Below, piece by piece: positions 27,577 to 35,600 of a stretch of DNA of 64,000 nt. The position numbers and the translations under genes are program-made. Every line of letters begins with the position of its first letter. The first letter of the stretch is position 1. This DNA comes from Cnuibacter physcomitrellae (GTDB lineage Bacteria > Actinomycetota > Actinomycetes > Actinomycetales > Microbacteriaceae): the NCBI RefSeq assembly GCF_014640535.1, contig NZ_BMHD01000001.1, positions 3,337,474-3,401,473 of the forward strand, written 5' to 3'. The notes under the pieces are model-generated. The model had not been told where the DNA came from and did not search any database. It saw only the letters and a list, made by a program, of their open reading frames with translations.

Positions 27577-28557
27577 ATGATCCAGGCGAGAGGCCTGACC
27601 AAGCGCTACGGCGCGAAGACGGCGGTGGACGGCATCGACTTCGTCGTGCGCCCCGGGCAGGTGACGGGCTTCCTGGGCCCCAACGGCGCGGGGAAGTCGA
27701 CGACGATGCGGATGATCGTCGGGCTCGACCGTCCGTCGGCCGGCACAGTGACCGTGAACGGCCGCCCGTACCGCGAGCACCGCGCACCGCTCCACGAGGT
27801 CGGCGTCCTGCTCGACGCCAAGGCCGTCCACACCGGCCGCAGCGCCCGCAACCACCTGCGCGCGCTCGCGGCGACCCACCGCATCCCGACCCGCCGGGTC
27901 GACGAGGTGATCGAGCTCACCGGCCTCACCTCGGTCGCCCGCAAGCGCGTGGGCGGCTTCTCACTCGGCATGGGGCAGCGCCTCGGCATCGCCGCCGCGC
28001 TCCTCGGTGACCCGGAGACCCTCATCCTCGACGAGCCGGTCAACGGCCTGGACCCGGAGGGCGTCTACTGGGTGCGCGGTCTCGTGCGGCAGCTCGCCGC
28101 CGAAGGCCGGACGGTGCTGCTCTCGTCGCATCTGATGAGCGAGATGGCGCTCACGGCCGACCACCTGATCGTGCTCGGCAAGGGCAGAGTCATCGCCGAC
28201 GCGGCGATGTCGGCCGTGGTCGACTCCGCCACCCACAGCTACGTGCGCGTCGTCAGCCCCCGGGCCGCCGAGCTCGCCCGCGTGCTCACGCAGCCCGACG
28301 TGACCGTGACCAGCACGGCCGCGGAGGCCCTCGAGATCCGCGGGCTCGCCCCCGCCGCCGTCGGCGACGCGGCCGCCGCCCACGGCATCGCGCTCCACGA
28401 GCTCACCCCCGTCCAGGGATCGCTCGAGGAGGCCTACATGGCCCTCACCCGCGACGAGGTCGAGTACCGCACGTCGCTCACCACTCCGGCCGGGCCCACC
28501 GCGCCGGCCGCACCCACCACCCCCGCCCAGACCGTCGCCGAGGAGGCAGCGCGATGA
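27577..28557 (+). CDS. ABC transporter ATP-binding protein (DrrA/CcmA-like)
   Basis: 326 residues. Walker A is GPNGAGKSTTMRMI (about 37), the signature is FSLGMGQRLGIA, and Walker B is LILDEPVNGLDPEG, followed by SSHLMSEM. A C-terminal extension (about 225-326) ends in a Pro/Thr/Ala-rich tail. With the following permease and two-component pair this is a typical antibiotic-sensing exporter module. The ATG has AGGAGG four bases upstream; a TAGCGT hexamer lies at 27527-27532. It overlaps the permease by four bases. Confidence 0.93.
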   Translation: MIQARGLTKRYGAKTAVDGIDFVVRPGQVTGFLGPNGAGKSTTMRMIVGLDRPSAGTVTVNGRPYREHRAPLHEVGVLLDAKAVHTGRSARNHLRALAATHRIPTRRVDEVIELTGLTSVARKRVGGFSLGMGQRLGIAAALLGDPETLILDEPVNGLDPEGVYWVRGLVRQLAAEGRTVLLSSHLMSEMALTADHLIVLGKGRVIADAAMSAVVDSATHSYVRVVSPRAAELARVLTQPDVTVTSTAAEALEIRGLAPAAVGDAAAAHGIALHELTPVQGSLEEAYMALTRDEVEYRTSLTTPAGPTAPAAPTTPAQTVAEEAAR

Positions 28558-29384
28558 CCGCCGCAGTCGAGAACCCCCAGATCGCCCGCCGTTCCCACGT
28601 CACCATGCCGGATGCGCGCCTGCGCTTCACCGGGATCCTGCGGTCGGAGCTGATCAAGCTCACCACCCTCCGCTCGACCGTCTGGGTGCTGCTCGTGCTG
28701 CTGCTCGTGCAGATCGGGATGGGGGTCATGGCCGCCCTCACCGTCCCCGTCCCGCCCACCGGCGCGGGCTCCGCCGAGGCGGCCGGATCCTTCGCCGTCC
28801 TGATCTCGACGATCGGGGTGTTCTTCAACCAGCTCGTGATCGCCGTGCTCGGCGTCCTCGTCGTGAGCGGCGAGTACTCCACCGGACAGATCCGCTCGAC
28901 GCTCACCGCCGTGCCGACGCGCCAGCCCGTGCTCGTCGCCAAGGGCCTGGTGTTCGCGGCGACCTCGTTCGTCGTGTCGCTGGTCGCGGTGGTCATCACG
29001 TACGCCGCCACCTGGCCGATCCTCGAGTCGCGGGTCGGCGCCTCCGACCTCACCGACCCCGCCGTGTGGTGGCCGCTGATCGGAGCCGCCGGCTACCTCG
29101 CCCTGGTCGGGCTGCTGTCGTTCTCGATCGGCGCGATCATGCGCAACACCGCCGCGGGCATCGCGGTCTCCGTGGGCCTGCTGCTCGTGGTGCCGATCGT
29201 GCTCAGCCTCATCGGGGCGGAGTGGGCGTCGGTCGTGACCGAGTGGCTGCCCTCCGCCGCCGGGCAGACCCTGCTCGGATCGGGCTCCGTGTTCGAGCCG
29301 TGGCAGGCGCTGCTCGTTATGCTCGGATGGGTCGCGGTGCCGTTCGTCACCGCATCCGCCCTGCTGGCGAGGAGAGACGCCTGA
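28554..29384 (+). CDS. ABC transporter permease
   Basis: 276 residues with six predicted membrane helices. The N-terminal ILRSELIKLTTLRSTVW is the standard beginning of ABC-2 type permeases of the DrrB/NatB kind; it also has VVSGEYSTGQIRSTLTAVPTR after helix 2. It is coupled to the upstream ATPase by ATGA and to the downstream kinase by a CTGA overlap. Export of a peptide or antibiotic is likely. Confidence 0.9.
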   Translation: MTAAVENPQIARRSHVTMPDARLRFTGILRSELIKLTTLRSTVWVLLVLLLVQIGMGVMAALTVPVPPTGAGSAEAAGSFAVLISTIGVFFNQLVIAVLGVLVVSGEYSTGQIRSTLTAVPTRQPVLVAKGLVFAATSFVVSLVAVVITYAATWPILESRVGASDLTDPAVWWPLIGAAGYLALVGLLSFSIGAIMRNTAAGIAVSVGLLLVVPIVLSLIGAEWASVVTEWLPSAAGQTLLGSGSVFEPWQALLVMLGWVAVPFVTASALLARRDA

Positions 29385-30634
29385 CCGACGACCTGCGCGA
29401 GTCGCGCGACCTGCGCCTGCCGAAGCCGCCCGGGTTCATCCGGACGTTCTTCGCCCGGCATCCGTGGCTCCTCGACGTGATGATCGCGGCGGTGTACTCC
29501 GCACCCGCCGCGATCTTCACGCTCGTCGTCGCCGCGAGGGACGTGCTCGGCGGCGGGCCGATCTGGCCCACCGCGGTCGCGGGGTACGTGACGCTCCTGG
29601 TGACGGGAGCCCTCGTCTTCCGCCGCTACGTCCCGCACGTCACCGCCGGGGTGTCGGTGGCGGTGTTCATCGCCAGCTACGCCCTCGGCACGCACTTCTC
29701 CCCGGGGCTGACCTGGTTCCCCGTCATCGCCTCGCTCTACGCGCTCGCGGTGTACCGCTCGAGCCGAGCGGCGTGGATCTGGACGGCCATCGCCTCGGCG
29801 GCCGCGGTCCTGTGCTCGATCGTGGTGGAGACCGACTGGATCACCATCGTCGGCTTCTCCTTCATGTGGAGCATGTCGCTCGTGATCGCTACCCTCGTCG
29901 GCATCACGTTCGGCAACCGGCGGCGCTACATCCAGGCGCTCCTCGACAGGGCCTGGCAGCTCGCCCGCGAGCGCGACCAGCAGGCGCAGATCGCCACCGC
30001 CGCAGAGCGGGCGCGCATCGCCCGCGAGATGCACGACATCGTCGCGCACAGCCTCACGGTGATCGTGGCGCTCTCGGACGGCGCGGAGGCGAGCATCGAC
30101 CGCTCGCCCGACGTCGCGAAGGAGGCGGTGCGCCAGTCGGCGTCGACCGCGCGGCGGGCGTTGGCCGACATGCGCCGCTCGCTCGGCGTCCTCACCTCCG
30201 ACCACGCACCCGCGCCGGGCGAGCTGGCGCCGCAGCCCGGGCTCTCCGAGCTGCCCGAGCTCATCGAGTCCTACCGCTCCGCCGGCCTGCCGGTCCGGTT
30301 CACGGAGCGCGGTCGCGAGCCCGCGGATCCCGTCACGCAGCTGACGGTGTTCCGGGTCGTGCAGGAGGCGCTCACGAACGCCCTCCGCTACGCGCTCGAG
30401 CCGACCGCGGTCGACGTCGACCTCGTCTACGGCGACGACCGCATCCGCATCACCGTGACCGACGACGGCCGCGAGGCCGGTCGGGGCGCGGCGTCGGTGG
30501 GGTCGGGCAGCGGGCTCATCGGGATGCGTGAGAGGGTGGCCGTGCACGGAGGGTCCGTGACGGCCGGGCCGGTCGGGACGCGCGGCTGGCGAGTGACGGC
30601 GGAGTTCGACGCCCGCGGAGAGGTCGCGAGATGA
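29381..30634 (+). CDS. Sensor histidine kinase (HisKA_3, NarL-pair type)
   Basis: 417 residues. The N-terminal half has about five helices without a large extracellular domain, pointing to intramembrane sensing. The dimerisation/phosphoacceptor helix carries EMHDIVAHSLTVIVALSDG (His about 223), and the ATPase domain has QEALTNALRYA and GSGLIGMRERV. I place the start at CTG 29381, which overlaps the permease stop as CTGA and has GAGGAGAG a few bases upstream; the next in-frame start lies inside the first helix, and ATG 29327 would lie deep in the permease gene. The C-terminus overlaps the response regulator by ATGA. Confidence 0.85.
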   Translation: MTDDLRESRDLRLPKPPGFIRTFFARHPWLLDVMIAAVYSAPAAIFTLVVAARDVLGGGPIWPTAVAGYVTLLVTGALVFRRYVPHVTAGVSVAVFIASYALGTHFSPGLTWFPVIASLYALAVYRSSRAAWIWTAIASAAAVLCSIVVETDWITIVGFSFMWSMSLVIATLVGITFGNRRRYIQALLDRAWQLARERDQQAQIATAAERARIAREMHDIVAHSLTVIVALSDGAEASIDRSPDVAKEAVRQSASTARRALADMRRSLGVLTSDHAPAPGELAPQPGLSELPELIESYRSAGLPVRFTERGREPADPVTQLTVFRVVQEALTNALRYALEPTAVDVDLVYGDDRIRITVTDDGREAGRGAASVGSGSGLIGMRERVAVHGGSVTAGPVGTRGWRVTAEFDARGEVAR

Positions 30635-31347
30635 GTGACGTGAGACGGATCGGACTGCTGCTCGTCGACGACCAGCCGCTCATCCGGATGGGGCTGCGCA
30701 TGGTGCTCGAGGCCCGCGGCTTCGCGGTCGTGGGCGAGGCCTCCGACGGGGGAGAGGCCATCGCGCAGGCCGCGGCGCTCGCTCCCGACGTCATCCTGAT
30801 GGACGTGAGGATGCCCGGTCTCGACGGCATCCAGGCGACCCGCGCGATCGTGCACGCGAGCCCGGGGTCGCGCATCCTCATCCTCACCACCTTCGACCTC
30901 GACGAGTACGCCTTCGCCGCGCTCGACGCCGGCGCGAGCGGGTTCCTCCTGAAGGACGCCCAGCCCACCGAGCTGGCCGCCGCGATCGAGGCGGTCGCAA
31001 CCGGCGACGCCGCGGTGTCGCCGCGGGTCACGCGGCGCCTCCTCGACATCGTCAGCGGCCGGCTGTCGGATGCACAGGGCGGCGCCGCCGGGTCCGCCGC
31101 GTCGGGCGGTGCTCCGCCCGCCGTCGACCCCGACACGGCGGCGCGGCTCGGCGAGCTCACCGAGCGCGAGCGCGAGGTCCTCGTCGCGATGGCGGAGGGC
31201 CTGACCAACTCCGAGATCGCCTCCCGCCTCTTCCTCTCGGAGTCGACGGTCAAGACCCACGTCGGCCGGGTGCTCATGAAGCTCGACGCCCGCGACCGCG
31301 TCCAGGCGGTCATCCTCGCCCTCCGCGCCGGCCTCGTCTCCCTCTGA
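30631..31347 (+). CDS. LuxR/NarL-family response regulator
   Basis: 238 residues. The receiver domain has the acidic pair VDDQPLI, the phosphoacceptor in VILMDVRMPGLDG (about Asp58) and the conserved Lys in FLLKDAQP. After a Gly/Ala-rich linker (about 150-170) comes the LuxR HTH, LTEREREVLVAMAEGLTNSEIASRLFLSESTVKTHVGRVLMKL. It is the cognate partner of the upstream kinase (ATGA overlap) and probably controls the ABC exporter in the same operon. Confidence 0.95.
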   Translation: MSDVRRIGLLLVDDQPLIRMGLRMVLEARGFAVVGEASDGGEAIAQAAALAPDVILMDVRMPGLDGIQATRAIVHASPGSRILILTTFDLDEYAFAALDAGASGFLLKDAQPTELAAAIEAVATGDAAVSPRVTRRLLDIVSGRLSDAQGGAAGSAASGGAPPAVDPDTAARLGELTEREREVLVAMAEGLTNSEIASRLFLSESTVKTHVGRVLMKLDARDRVQAVILALRAGLVSL

Positions 31348-31354
31348 GGATCGC

Positions 31355-31384
31355 TCGACACCTCCGTCGCTGCGGTGCTAGCAT
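31355..31384 (+). promoter_or_regulatory. Promoter of the toxin-antitoxin operon
   Basis: TCGACA (31355-31360), 18-base spacer, TAGCAT (31379-31384). A leader of about 20 bases then includes GAGGGGG before the antitoxin ATG. Unlike many genes here it is leadered. Confidence 0.55.
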
Positions 31385-31407
31385 TGACAGCACGACGAGG
31401 GGGCGAG

Positions 31408-31695
31408 ATGGCGACGATCACCGTTCGAGATCTCGACGAGTCGACGCGCGATGCGCTCCGCATCCGCGCCGCTCGGAACGGGCGCTCGATGGAGGCCGAG
31501 GTGCGCGAGATCCTGAACGCCGCAGTCAGCGCGGATGCGGATGCCGATCCGCCCCGCACGGTGGGTGAGTTCTTCCAGCGCATCCACGAGCTCTTCGCTG
31601 AAGTGGGCTACGCCGACGACCTGGTGATCCCACCACGTGGGCCGAGCTCCCGCGGTCCGGTCTTCTCCGAGGACGACTCCGGCGCCGAACGATGA
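31408..31695 (+). CDS. FitA/VapB-type ribbon-helix-helix antitoxin
   Basis: 95 residues. The N-terminus ATITVRDLDESTRDALRIRAARNGRSMEAEVREIL (about 2-38) is a ribbon-helix-helix DNA-binding domain of the FitA/Arc kind; the C-terminal part is Pro/Asp-rich and would wrap the toxin. GAGGGGG lies about five bases before the ATG. It overlaps the PIN-domain toxin gene by ATGA. Such pairs autoregulate through the antitoxin. Confidence 0.9.
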   Translation: MATITVRDLDESTRDALRIRAARNGRSMEAEVREILNAAVSADADADPPRTVGEFFQRIHELFAEVGYADDLVIPPRGPSSRGPVFSEDDSGAER

Positions 31696-32108
31696 TCATC
31701 CTCGACACGAACGTCGTCTCCGAGTACACCAGGAGCGATTGCGACCGCCGAGTGCTTCGGTTCGTCTCGGCGATCCTGCTCCGGGAAGTGTGGATCACCT
31801 CCATCACGACTGCGGAGCTGCTCGACGGCATCGCCCTGATGCCCGATGGTCGGAGAAGGCGTGAGCTGAGCGGCATCACGGCCCGGGTGGTCGAGCAGGA
31901 ACTCGGTGGGCGCGTCCTCGCATTCGACAGACTCGATTCAGTCGAGTACGCATCCGTGCGTGCCCTCCGGGCTCGGGCGGGCCGACCGATCGATGTGATG
32001 GACGCGCAGATCGCGGCGATCGCCCGTCGCCACCGTGCGACTCTGGTGACCCGGAACGTGCGCGACTTCGAGGGATGCGGGATCGAGGTCGTGAACCCCT
32101 GGGAGTGA
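31692..32108 (+). CDS. PIN-domain toxin (VapC/FitB type)
   Basis: 138 residues. The four acidic residues of the PIN nuclease site are visible: ILDTN (Asp5), TTAELLDG (Glu), DVMDAQIAA (Asp) and TRNVRDFEG (Asp). These toxins are metal-dependent RNases, often cutting tRNA. GIEVVNPWE is the typical FitB C-terminus. Base composition is slightly less G+C-rich than the neighbours (for example GAGCGATTGCGAC), which fits a mobile toxin-antitoxin unit, but no mobile element is seen. Confidence 0.92.
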   Translation: MIILDTNVVSEYTRSDCDRRVLRFVSAILLREVWITSITTAELLDGIALMPDGRRRRELSGITARVVEQELGGRVLAFDRLDSVEYASVRALRARAGRPIDVMDAQIAAIARRHRATLVTRNVRDFEGCGIEVVNPWE

Positions 32109-32135
32109 CCTCAACCCCGGTTCGTCGCGAGGGAA

Positions 32136-34492
32136 TCAGGGGGCGACGTAGGCGGCGAGGTGCTCGGCGGTGAGGGTGGAGCGGGCGGCGACGAGGTCGG
32201 CCGGGGTGCCCTCGAAGACGATGCGGCCGCCGTCGTGGCCGGCGCCGGGGCCGAGGTCGATGATCCAGTCCGCGTGAGCCATCACCGCCTGGTGATGCTC
32301 GATCACGATGACGGTGCGGCCCTCGTCGACCAGGCGGTCGAGGAGGCCGAGGAGGTTCTCGACGTCGGCGAGGTGGAGGCCGGTGGTCGGCTCGTCGAGG
32401 ACGAACACGCCGCCCTTGTCGCCGAGGTGCGTGGCCAGCTTGAGGCGCTGCCGCTCCCCACCCGAGAGGGTCGTCAGCGGCTGGCCGAGCGTCACGTAGC
32501 CGAGGCCCACCTGCGCCAGCCTCTCCAGGATCGCGACGGCCGCGGGGATGCGCGACTCCCCGGAGCCGAAGAACTCGAGCGCCCCGGTCACCGGCATCTC
32601 CAGCACCTCGCTGATGTCCTTGCCGTTCAACCGGTACTCGAGCACCGAGTCGGCGAAGCGGCGGCCCTCGCACGCCTCGCACACCGTCGACACGCTGGCC
32701 ATCGGCCCGAGGTCGGTGAAGACCACGCCCGCGCCGCCGCACACCGGACAGGCGCCCTCGGAGTTCGAGCTGAACAGGGCCGGCTTCACGCCGTTCGCCT
32801 TGGCGAACGCCTTCCGCACCGGCTCGAGCAACCCGGTGTACGTCGCGGGATTGCTTCGACGTGAGCCGCGGATGGGCGTCTGGTCGACCGACACGACCCC
32901 ATCGAGCCCCGCCACCGATCCACGGACGAGCGAGCTCTTCCCCGACCCGGCGACCCGGTCAGCACGGTGAGCACGCCGAGCGGGATGTCGACGTCGACAT
33001 CCGCCAGGTTGTTCGTCGACGCTCCGCGCACCTCGATGGCGCCGGACGGGCGACGCACCGACGGCTTGAGCCGCGCCCGGTCGTCGAGATGACGTCCGGT
33101 GAGCGTCCCGCTCGCCCTCAGCCCGTCGACCGTGCCCTCGAACACCACCTCGCCGCCGCCCGAGCCCGCCCCGGGGCCGAGATCGACCACGTGGTCGGCG
33201 ATCCCGATCGCCTCCGGCTTGTGCTCGACCACCAGGACGGTGTTGCCCTTGTCGCGCAGCTGCAGCAGGAGCTCGTTCATGCGGCGGATGTCGTGCGGAT
33301 GCAGTCCCACGGTCGGCTCGTCGAAGACGTAGGTGATGTCGGTGAGGCTCGAGCCCAGGTGCTTCACCATCTTCGTCCGCTGCGCCTCACCACCGGACAG
33401 CGTGCCCGACGACCGATCGAGGCTGAGATAGCCGAGCCCGATGTCGACGAACGAGTCGAGCAGCTGCGACAGGTTCGCCAGCAGCGGCGCCACGCTCGGC
33501 TCGTCGAGGCCCCGCACCCAGGTCGCGAGGTCGGTGATCTGCATCGCGCACGCCTCCGCGATGTTCACCCCGTCGATCCGCGACGACCGGGCGCCCTCGC
33601 TCAACCGCGTCCCCTCGCACTCCGGACACGTGATGAACGTCACCGCGCGGTCGACGAACGCCCGGATGTGCGGCTGCATCGACTCCTTGTCCTTCGACAG
33701 CATCGACTGCTGCAGCTTCGGGATGAGGCCCATGTAGGTGAGGTTGACGCCCTGGATCTTGACCTTCGTCGTCTCGCCGTAGAGGAAGGCGTGCCGCTCC
33801 TTCGCGGTGAAGTCGCGGATCGGCTTGTCGGCGGGGTAGAACCCCGACTCCGCGTAGATGCGGACCATCCAGCCGTCGCCGGTGTACCCCGGGATCGTGA
33901 ACGGGTCCTCCGACAGAGACTTCGAGTCGTCGAAGAGCTGCGTGAGGTCGATGTCGGTGACGGCGCCGCGCCCCTCGCAGCGCGGACACATGCCGCCCAC
34001 GATCGAGAAGTCGGCACGCACCGCCTTCGTCCGCTCGCCGCGGTCGACGGTGATCGCCCCCTTCCCGCTCGCCGAGGCGACGTTGAACGAGAACGCCTGC
34101 GGCGATCCGATGTGGGGCACGCCGAGCCGCGAGAACAGGATGCGGAGCATCGCGTTCGCATCCGTCGCCGTGCCCACGGTGGAGCGCGGGTCCGACCCCA
34201 TCCGCTCCTGGTCGACGATGATCGCGGTGGTGAGGCCCTCGAGCACGTCGACGTCAGGGCGGGCCAGCGTCGGCATGAAGCCCTGCACGAACGAGCTGTA
34301 GGTCTCGTTGATCATGCGCTGCGACTCGGCGGCGATCGTGTCGAACACGAGACTGCTCTTGCCCGACCCCGACACCCCGGTGAACACCGTGAGCCGGCGC
34401 TTGGGGAGCACGACGCTGACGTCCTTGAGGTTGTTCTCGCGGGCGCCGTGCACCCGGATGACGTCATGACCGTCGGCGGCGTGCTCTGCCAT
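32136..34492 (-). pseudogene. UvrA-like ABC ATPase with a single-base frameshift
   Basis: Two overlapping reading frames (34492 down to about 32955, then down to 32136) together make one UvrA-like protein of about 785 residues. The first Walker A is GVSGSGKSS, with PRSTVGTATDA, zinc-finger Cys pairs MCPRCEGRG and CPVCGGAG, and signature motifs LSGGEAQR and LSGGERQR. In the second Walker A the read is TGSPGRGRA; adding one G to the GGG run (CCC at 32954-32956 on the plus strand) restores TGVAGSGKSSL. Everything else is intact, so this is either a fresh mutation or a homopolymer sequencing error. It is shorter than true UvrA (about 950) and resembles the UvrA2/DrrC drug-resistance branch. Confidence 0.85.
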
Positions 34493-34494
34493 GC

Positions 34495-34908
34495 TCAGCC
34501 CTTCTGCTGGATGCGGAGCAGGTTGCCCGCCGGATCCCGGAACGCGCAGTCTCGCACCCCGTACGGCTGATCGGTCGGCTCCTGCACGACCTCGGCGCCG
34601 TTCGACTCGAGCGTCGCGAACAGCGTGTCGAGGTCGTCGCTCGCGAGGTTCACGCCGAAGTAGCTGCCCTTCGCCACGAGCTCGCGCAGCGTGCGCTGCT
34701 CGTCCTCGGTGAGACCGGGCGACGCTGTCGGCGGGTGGAGCACGATCGCCGTGTCGGGCTGGTCGGCGGGGCCGACGGTGATCCAGGCGTTGCCGTCCCA
34801 GCGGACGTCATTGCGGACCTCCCAGCCGAGGACGTCGCGATAGAACGCGAGCGACGCATCCGGGTCGGTGTGGGGCAGGAAGCTGGAGTGGATGGTGGTG
34901 GTCGTCAT
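34495..34908 (-). CDS. VOC-family (glyoxalase/bleomycin-resistance fold) protein
   Basis: 137 residues, two beta-alpha-beta modules. Visible pieces are HSSFLPHTDPDASLAFYRDVLGWEV and, near the end, VRDCAFRDPAGNLLRIQQ, with a metal-ligand Glu replaced or shifted. The stop lies two bases before the UvrA-like start, so they form one transcript. VOC proteins next to a UvrA2-like ATPase suggest binding and removal of a DNA-damaging natural product, but the ligand is unknown. The ATG is supported by TAGCGT seven bases upstream on the minus strand. Confidence 0.88.
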   Translation of the reverse strand: MTTTTIHSSFLPHTDPDASLAFYRDVLGWEVRNDVRWDGNAWITVGPADQPDTAIVLHPPTASPGLTEDEQRTLRELVAKGSYFGVNLASDDLDTLFATLESNGAEVVQEPTDQPYGVRDCAFRDPAGNLLRIQQKG

Positions 34909-34913
34909 GCCGA

Positions 34914-35339
34914 TCACGCTAGCGTCGGGGCGGATGCGGGCGCTTCTCGATTCCTGACCGGTCGCGTGACCTGCTTCGCGGTGCAGGCGGGGATCCCGGC
35001 GACCTCCTCGGTCGGGCGACGGAGGTACACGCTCGGCGGCACGCCGACCAGCTCCGTGAAACGGGTGCTGAACGTGCCGAGGGACTGGCAGCCGACCTCG
35101 AAGCAGACCTCGGTGACGGTCTTGTCGCCGCGGCGCAGCAGGGCCTTGGCGCGTTCGATGCGCCTGGTCATCAGGTACGAGTACGGGGACTCGCCGAAGG
35201 CGGCCTTGAAGCGGCGGGACAGGTGGCCCGCGGAGACGTGGGCGCCGCGGGCCAGGGCCTCGACGTCGAGGGGGGAGGCGTACTCGCGGTCGATGCGGTC
35301 GCGGACCCGGCGGAGCATGACGAGCTCGGTGAGGTCCAT
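34914..35339 (-). CDS. AraC-family transcriptional regulator (DNA-binding domain only)
   Basis: 141 residues. Almost the whole protein is the double-HTH AraC domain: RDRIDREYASPLDVEALARGAHVSAGHLSRRFKAAFGESPYSYL and VTEVCFEVGCQSLGTFSTRFTELVGVPPSVYL. There is no ligand-binding domain. It lies just upstream of the VOC gene in the same direction, with the VOC -10 element inside its last codons, and may control that cassette. A 25-bp inverted repeat lies upstream of it. Confidence 0.9.
   Translation of the reverse strand: MDLTELVMLRRVRDRIDREYASPLDVEALARGAHVSAGHLSRRFKAAFGESPYSYLMTRRIERAKALLRRGDKTVTEVCFEVGCQSLGTFSTRFTELVGVPPSVYLRRPTEEVAGIPACTAKQVTRPVRNREAPASAPTLA
34916..34921 (-). promoter_or_regulatory. 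Leaderless -10 (TAGCGT, minus strand)
   Basis: TAGCGT, seven bases, then the ATG of the VOC gene. It overlaps the last codons of the AraC gene. Confidence 0.5.
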
Positions 35340-35386
35340 GGGTCCTAGTGTCGCATCTCGTCTGTGTGCATGGGGGAGCGGTCGCT

Positions 35387-35483
35387 GGGCAGGGCTGGGA
35401 TTCGGTCCGAGACGCAGTCCCGGCGCCTTCGGCGCCCCGCCAGACCCGATGCCTGCGACTCGGACCGAATCCCAGCCCTGCCC
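35387..35483. repeat. Perfect 25-bp inverted repeat with 47-base spacer
   Basis: Bases 35387-35411 and 35459-35483 are exact reverse complements over all 25 positions (centre motif GATTCGGTCCGAG). The spacer contains a small hairpin, GGCGCC-TTC-GGCGCC. The element lies between the AraC gene and the subtilase terminator. It is too long and loop-rich for an ordinary terminator and resembles a MITE-like element or a cruciform-forming site. Confidence 0.8.
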
Positions 35484-35544
35484 ACCGGCCTCTGTTGCTC
35501 GTCGACGTGACGTGCGGCCCTCCGGCTCTCCAGGGAAGACGCGA

Positions 35545-35572
35545 GAGGGGCCCACCGAGTGGTGGGCCCCTC
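35545..35572 (-). terminator. Subtilase terminator
   Basis: GAGGGGCCCACC (35545-35556) pairs perfectly with GGTGGGCCCCTC (35561-35572) around a GAGT tetraloop, 28 bases past the subtilase stop. Confidence 0.75.
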
Positions 35573-35600
35573 CGCGTGGCCTCTGGTGAGGGTCCGTGGG

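Noticed and set aside
29066-29380. N-terminal extension of the histidine kinase into the permease gene
   Set aside because: The extension is Arg-rich shadow sequence antagonistic to a membrane protein start; the CTGA overlap with a ribosome site explains the start better.
32136-32915. Separate short UvrA-like gene
   Set aside because: It lacks the start of its ATPase domain, and a one-base correction fuses it exactly with the upstream reading frame, so it is the 3' part of one gene.
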